From an uncultured Eubacteriales bacterium (GTDB lineage: Bacteria > Bacillota > Clostridia > Oscillospirales > Acutalibacteraceae), in assembly GCA_900313475.1 (NCBI GenBank), contig OMRJ01000011.1:1-9358 (forward strand): a stretch of 9,358 nucleotides of DNA, given 5' to 3'. The notes below the pieces were generated by a model that worked only from the letters and a program-made list of their open reading frames with translations, searched no databases and had not been told where the DNA came from. The translations under genes were made by a program, and so were the position numbers. Below are positions 5,588-9,358 of the stretch, in pieces; the first letter of the stretch is position 1; each line of letters begins with the position of its first letter.

Positions 5588-5823
5588 ACAAAACAATTGA
5601 GTGCATAATTAAATGCCCTTTTTATCAGTCCGAAAAAGAAAAGTACATAACATGTGAGGGATTCATAAAAAACACTTGTATGGTGACACAGTTCCCGGAT
5701 GCCAAACACAAACGCGAACACATAAAGAATAATTGCAGCCTTGAAAACGGCGGCAGATGCCCCATGGCGCAGAATCTGTTTGCAAAATACGGCATGCTTG
5801 ACCTGCTGCGGGATATCGGATAA
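5584..5823 (+). CDS. Small Cys-rich protein, phage/ICE-type, probable metal binder
   Basis: The 79-residue product holds six cysteines (7, 11, 24, 32, 51, 59) and histidines at 42 and 46, in the pattern C-P-F-Y, I-T-C-E-G, K-H-K-R-E-H, N-C and G-R-C-P-M. Short proteins of this style occur in Clostridia near phage or conjugative element regulators, which I recall as family knowledge only. Zinc or another metal probably organises the fold. ATG 5584 is chosen over an in-frame ATG at 5515 because AAAGGA lies nine bases before it and the 23 extra residues look unstructured. It is the first clear gene downstream of the repressible rightward promoter. Function unknown; a small regulator or adaptor is possible. 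Confidence 0.7.
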   Translation: MNKTIECIIKCPFYQSEKEKYITCEGFIKNTCMVTQFPDAKHKREHIKNNCSLENGGRCPMAQNLFAKYGMLDLLRDIG

Positions 5824-5914
5824 GCTTCGGAGGAAAACAGGCCGTACACAAAAAACTGTACAAAAAAGAAATGCCGAAGAACGGATATTTTTAATCTTTT
5901 ACCGTGTATTTCTC

Positions 5915-5943
5915 TTGTAATTTTGCCGCGCCGCTTATATAAT
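5915..5943 (+). promoter_or_regulatory. Sigma-A promoter of the LCP/transglutaminase/galE operon
   Basis: TTGTAA (5915-5920) and a perfect TATAAT (5938-5943) are separated by 17 bases, with a start near 5950 and a leader of about 43 bases. Upstream, 5825-5830 and 5874-5879 can pair across a long loop followed by TTTTTAATCTTTT; this might weakly terminate the preceding gene, but I do not call it a terminator. Confidence 0.78.
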
Positions 5944-5992
5944 ATAGTAAAGAAACAAAAAATTAAGATATTTATATAATCGGTGCATAAAA

Positions 5993-6853
5993 ATGAAAAA
6001 ATCTTCCGGACTTGATTTTACGCACAAGCCGCAAAAGCGGAGCAGCGGTGCGCTTGTGGCTGCGATTGCGGTCGGTGTGCTCATTATCGGAGCCGTTTCC
6101 TTTATAATTCTTCTTGCCGTCAATGATTTTGATACGGCAAAATTTCTCGGAATGCGCATCTCGGACGAGACGGCAGCACAAAATCCGACGCAGACGGACG
6201 AATCCGAAATAAGTGAAACCGCGCCCGAATTTTCGGATACCGATGCGGTAAACTTCCTGTTTGTGTGTCACAATTCATCGGAGCTGTCATTTTGTTCCGT
6301 TCTGTCGGCATCTGTCAAAGAAAACAGTCTGAAAATAAAGGCGATAGCTCCCGACATGACCGCACAGATAAACGGCGAAAAAACAACGGTCGCAGAAGCC
6401 TTTCGGCGAAGGGGAATTTCCGGGGTGAAGGAAATTCTGGCATCGCGCGGAATTGAAACTGCGAAATATGTCTCCGTCACGGAAACAAATTTCAAGCTTA
6501 CCGTGGGCACGCTCGGCGCGACCGAGATAGACCTGCCGCGTGACATCGCGTTCACGGACGGCGGAGTAAAATACACTTTTTCCGCCGGAAAAAACACCTT
6601 TACCGCCGATTTGCTGTTAAAGCTCATTAAATACGGCGACACGGGCGACGGGCTGACGTCGCTTCAGGCACTTGCCGAGGCAGCGGTGGTGCGTAAAAAC
6701 CTTACACAGGCAAACTTCGGCAAAGGCGCCGATTTCTTTTCAACGCTTATAAACCGGGTGGACACCGACATCACCGCATTTGACTATTCGGCTTCTTCCG
6801 CGGCAATCGAAGCGTTTATACTTGCCTCGCCTTCAACGGCTGCGATAGGCTGA
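5993..6853 (+). CDS. Divergent LytR-CpsA-Psr-like membrane protein
   Basis: The 286-residue protein has a short basic cytoplasmic tail, one membrane segment (19-43), an acidic linker (55-83) and an extracellular domain (84-270). The order of elements suggests a degenerate LCP fold: 'VNFLFVCHNS' first strand, 'SLKIKAIAPDMTAQI' where LCP enzymes have 'iPRDT', then 'GVKEILASRGIETAKYVSVTETNFKLTVGTLGATEIDLPRDI'. LCP enzymes attach wall teichoic acids and other polymers to peptidoglycan. The usual arginine of the PRDT motif is absent (P120-D121), so catalysis is doubtful. Its ribosome binding site is weak (GGTG). It leads the operon, 14 bases before the transglutaminase-like lipoprotein. Fold assignment is moderate, activity unproven. 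Confidence 0.6.
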   Translation: MKKSSGLDFTHKPQKRSSGALVAAIAVGVLIIGAVSFIILLAVNDFDTAKFLGMRISDETAAQNPTQTDESEISETAPEFSDTDAVNFLFVCHNSSELSFCSVLSASVKENSLKIKAIAPDMTAQINGEKTTVAEAFRRRGISGVKEILASRGIETAKYVSVTETNFKLTVGTLGATEIDLPRDIAFTDGGVKYTFSAGKNTFTADLLLKLIKYGDTGDGLTSLQALAEAAVVRKNLTQANFGKGADFFSTLINRVDTDITAFDYSASSAAIEAFILASPSTAAIG

Positions 6854-6867
6854 AACGGAGAGGACGA

Positions 6868-8019
6868 ATGAAACTTAAAATTACGGCAGCGACATTGCTT
6901 CTTGCATTTGCCGCCGCACTGTGCGCATGCTCCGTGACACCGCTCGACGGCGTTCCCGCGGACAGAATAAATCCGATATCGGACGCCGCTTTCATAGAAC
7001 CGCAGTTTGTGAACCACGCAGTCACACGGCTGCTATACGAGCAGCTTTCTCCGGTCGAACAGCTTTTTTACCGTCATTTTTACAACTGCGTCTTTTCGCA
7101 TCCCGAATATATTGCGGTTCCGTCGGGGATTGACGGCGAGACGGTCAAACGCGTGTTTGTCGCGCTGAAATATGACAACCCGCATCTTCTGTGCCTGAAA
7201 AACTCATACAGGCTTATGACCTTCGGAGATAAGGACTTTGTGCGTCCCGACTATGCTTTTTCGGCGAAAACGTGCGGTGAGAAAACACACGAGCTTGATG
7301 TGCGGGCGTCCGCGCTCACGGGTAACGCAAAGCAGTTCAGCGGCGATTTCGGCAAGGAGGTCTACCTGCACGACGAGCTTATAAAGGGCTGCACGTACGA
7401 CGGGACAAAGACGATGTCGACCGCATACGATGCCCTCATTGCGGGACGGAGCGCCTGCGGCGGTTATGCAATGGGAATGAAGCTTCTCTTAGACAAGGCG
7501 GGCATAAAAAGCGCCGCCGTTTCTGGCAGCGCCGGAACGGACGGAGAGAAAGCACCGCATATGTGGCTGTGCGTTAATGCCGACGGCGAATGGTATCACC
7601 TCGACCCGACGTGGGACGACCCAGTAGGTGCGGAGATGCATACACCGCTCCACGGCTGGTTTAATGTAACAAGCGAAGCGATAAACGCCACACACAGCGA
7701 CTACACGCTCCCGAAAAACGTCAGATGCAACTCCGTTCAGGGTGAGTATTACAACAAAAAAGGGCTGTTCTGTGACGGCAACAACGACGCAGCCGTTATA
7801 GAAAAATCGCTGAAGAACGCGTTTGCGGACGGCAATTTCGCCGAGATAAAATACCGTGACGGTGATGAAATGAAGCTTGCCGCGGCAGAGCTTTTTGAGG
7901 ACGGCGGCATTGATTCATACCTTGAAAGCGTCGGATATCCGGAGGAAACACGGGTATCATACACAGAAAACACGACCATGTCGGTTTTGTATATTTATGT
8001 TCATAACAGGGAGGAATAA
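6868..8019 (+). CDS. Transglutaminase-like lipoprotein
   Basis: The 383-residue product starts with a lipoprotein signal (hydrophobic 5-18, lipobox L-C-A-C, lipidated Cys21). Residues about 160-255 are a transglutaminase-like cysteine protease fold with a complete triad: Cys197 in 'SACGGYAMGMKLLLDKAGI', His231 in 'PHMWLCV' and Asp246 in 'HLDPTWDDP'. Residues 300-383 form a separate alpha/beta tail. Bacterial surface relatives cut or cross-link peptides or wall material; the substrate cannot be read here. GGAGAGGA precedes the ATG, 14 bases after the LCP-like gene, and its own 3' end contains the ribosome binding site of galE. Cytochrome-type CxxCH motifs and membrane spans are absent, so it is an anchored extracytoplasmic protein. 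Confidence 0.85.
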   Translation: MKLKITAATLLLAFAAALCACSVTPLDGVPADRINPISDAAFIEPQFVNHAVTRLLYEQLSPVEQLFYRHFYNCVFSHPEYIAVPSGIDGETVKRVFVALKYDNPHLLCLKNSYRLMTFGDKDFVRPDYAFSAKTCGEKTHELDVRASALTGNAKQFSGDFGKEVYLHDELIKGCTYDGTKTMSTAYDALIAGRSACGGYAMGMKLLLDKAGIKSAAVSGSAGTDGEKAPHMWLCVNADGEWYHLDPTWDDPVGAEMHTPLHGWFNVTSEAINATHSDYTLPKNVRCNSVQGEYYNKKGLFCDGNNDAAVIEKSLKNAFADGNFAEIKYRDGDEMKLAAAELFEDGGIDSYLESVGYPEETRVSYTENTTMSVLYIYVHNREE

Positions 8020-8022
8020 CGA

Positions 8023-9039
8023 ATGGCGGTTTTAGTTACCGGCGGCGCCGGTTTCATAGGCTCACACACCTGCGTTGAGCTGCTCAATGCCGGACGTGAA
8101 ATAGCGGTCATTGATAATTTTGTCAACTCATCACCGAAAGCATGCGACAGAGTGCGAAAAATAACGGGAAAAGACTTTCCGCTTGAAGAATGCAGCATCT
8201 GTGACGAAAAGGCACTTGATTCGGTGTTCACAAAGTATCCGATCGAAGCAGTCATTCACTTTGCGGGACTTAAAGCAGTCGGAGAATCATGCGTAAAGCC
8301 GCTTGAATATTACGACAACAACATCGGCGGCACACTGTCGCTTCTCAAGGCAATGCGCGCACACGGAGTAAAAACAATAGTTTTCAGCTCGTCCGCAACC
8401 GTTTACGGCGACAAAAATCAGGTTCCGTTCAATGAGAAAATGGAGACAGGCAAAACTACGAACCCCTACGGCACGACGAAGCTTTTCATCGAACAGATAC
8501 TGGAGGACGTAAGCAAAGCCGACAGGGAATGGAGCGTAAGTCTTCTGCGCTATTTTAACCCCATCGGCGCCCATGAAAGCGGACTTATCGGTGAAGCGCC
8601 GAACGGAATTCCCAATAACCTTATGCCTTACATTTCGCAGGTAGCCGTCGGAAAGCTCAAAGAAGTCGGCGTTTTCGGCGACGACTACCCCACACCCGAC
8701 GGCACGGGAGTGAGAGACTATATTCACGTGGTGGATCTGGCAAAGGGACATCTGGCGGCACTCGACCGCGCCCTTAAGGTCAAGGGCACGGAGATTTATA
8801 ACCTCGGCACGGGTAAGGGCGTGAGCGTTTTGGAGCTTATTCACGCCTTTGAAGAAGCCACGGGCGTAAAAATCCCCTACAGAATCAAGGCACGCAGAGC
8901 GGGCGATATCGCAGCCTCCTATGCCGATGTCTCAAAAGCCGAAAAGGTGCTCGGCTGGAAAGCCGAAAAAAATATAGTTGACGCATGCCGCGACTCCTGG
9001 AATTGGCAAACACATAATCCCAACGGCTACAACGATTGA
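8023..9039 (+). CDS. galE: UDP-glucose 4-epimerase
   Basis: This cytoplasmic short-chain dehydrogenase-type enzyme interconverts UDP-glucose and UDP-galactose using bound NAD, in the Leloir pathway and in supply of sugar nucleotides for surface glycans. At 338 residues it equals the length of E. coli GalE. It shows the NAD site GGAGFIGS (7-14), the catalytic Ser124 in FSSSATVYG, and Tyr149/Lys153 in NPYGTTK. The sugar-binding stretch 'RYFNPIGAHESGLIGEAP' (176-193) and the late 'YNLGTGKGVSVLEL' and 'RRAGDIAASYAD' motifs are also present. AGGGAGG ends eight bases before the ATG, inside the end of the preceding gene, and only three bases separate the two, so they are translated from one message. 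Its operon mates favour a role in envelope glycan precursor supply rather than galactose catabolism. Confidence 0.96.
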   Translation: MAVLVTGGAGFIGSHTCVELLNAGREIAVIDNFVNSSPKACDRVRKITGKDFPLEECSICDEKALDSVFTKYPIEAVIHFAGLKAVGESCVKPLEYYDNNIGGTLSLLKAMRAHGVKTIVFSSSATVYGDKNQVPFNEKMETGKTTNPYGTTKLFIEQILEDVSKADREWSVSLLRYFNPIGAHESGLIGEAPNGIPNNLMPYISQVAVGKLKEVGVFGDDYPTPDGTGVRDYIHVVDLAKGHLAALDRALKVKGTEIYNLGTGKGVSVLELIHAFEEATGVKIPYRIKARRAGDIAASYADVSKAEKVLGWKAEKNIVDACRDSWNWQTHNPNGYND

Positions 9040-9057
9040 CACGGAGATGAATAACAA

Positions 9058-9358
9058 TTGATAAATCTGCTTTCGCACATTTTTTTGAAACGGGCGGAAA
9101 CGGACAGTGAAAAACGCCGGGGGTACGGTCTTATTTGTTCCGCACTCGGCGTTTTTCTGAATATAGTCCTTTTTGCCGTTAAATTTGCCGTCGGCAAGAT
9201 AAGCGGATCGCTGTCGGTAACGGCGGACGCATTCAACAATCTGTCGGATTCCGGCTCCTCGGTGATATCAATACTCGGATTCAAGCTTGCCGCAAAAAAG
9301 CCCGACCCCGGGCACCCGTTCGGTCACGGCAGAATGGAATATGTTTCGGGTCTTGTCA
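9058..9358 (+). CDS. CDF-family cation efflux protein, 5' part
   Basis: The first 100 codons of a cation diffusion facilitator are present; the window ends inside it. After a charged N-terminal helix, residues about 24-49 form the first membrane segment. 'SVTADAFNNLSDSGSS' is the CDF helix-2 metal signature (in the place of the family's HxxxD/DxxxD pair), and 'DPGHPFGHGRMEYVSGL' is the family's loop to helix 3. Such proteins export Zn, Mn, Fe or other divalent cations by proton antiport. The start is TTG at 9058: a TAA at 9052-9054 lies in frame just before it and GGAG stands at 9043-9046. It lies 18 bases after galE with no terminator, so it is probably in the same operon. Metal specificity cannot be judged from this part. 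Confidence 0.88.
   Translation, partial: MINLLSHIFLKRAETDSEKRRGYGLICSALGVFLNIVLFAVKFAVGKISGSLSVTADAFNNLSDSGSSVISILGFKLAAKKPDPGHPFGHGRMEYVSGLV

Noticed and set aside
5825..5900. Terminator after the Cys-rich gene formed by CTTCGG and CCGAAG
   Set aside because: The six-bp arms are about 43 bases apart and the T-rich tract begins several bases later, too weak to call.
8287..8844. Open frame of 185 codons antisense to galE
   Set aside because: It is the mirror of a certain GalE coding region, with no motif or start signal of its own.

Overview
The window looks like a chromosomal segment of a Gram-positive, low-to-middle GC bacterium, most likely an anaerobic gut-type Clostridia (Bacillota). 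The evidence is near-consensus sigma-A promoters, purine-rich Shine-Dalgarno sites before almost every gene, lipoprotein signal peptides, an LCP-like wall protein, an XRE/ImmA-type regulator-peptidase pair and an intrinsic terminator style typical of that phylum. Genus cannot be read from the sequence.

Left part (1-2240). The edge holds a tRNA-like T-arm (about 62-86) with no matching 5' half, possibly the 3' remnant of a tRNA (attachment-site type). It is followed by the terminator and body of a leftward gene for a small DUF4430-type lipoprotein (142-636). That gene has a perfect TTGACA-17-TATAAT promoter and a (CA)5 repeat between its ribosome binding site and its ATG. Transcribed rightward next to it is a secreted DUF4874/DUF4832-type protein (847-2163), probably a glycosidase-like TIM barrel with a C-terminal beta domain.

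Middle (2199-5823). A bidirectional terminator separates the secreted protein from a convergent leftward cluster. Reading leftward from 5200, the cluster encodes an XRE-family repressor, a 75-residue ImmA/IrrE-like HExxH protein, and a 779-residue GH36/GH27-like glycoside hydrolase without a secretion signal. The roughly 380 bases right of the repressor hold the most interesting structure. Two near-consensus promoters face each other (rightward 5230-5258, leftward 5308-5336). Two copies of the same 16-bp palindrome (ATACAG-N4-CTGTAT type) sit in the spacer of one promoter and between the two start sites. Rightward transcription would run through a long hairpin, a possible 37-codon CxxC microprotein and a 79-residue Cys-rich protein. 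The layout resembles a phage or ICE-type repressor switch that has a carbohydrate-active enzyme on its repressor arm.

Right part (5915-9358). A consensus promoter opens a tightly packed rightward operon: an LCP-like single-pass membrane protein, a transglutaminase-like lipoprotein, GalE (UDP-glucose 4-epimerase) and the start of a CDF cation efflux protein cut by the window edge. The first three suggest envelope or surface-polysaccharide work; the CDF protein may be a passenger.
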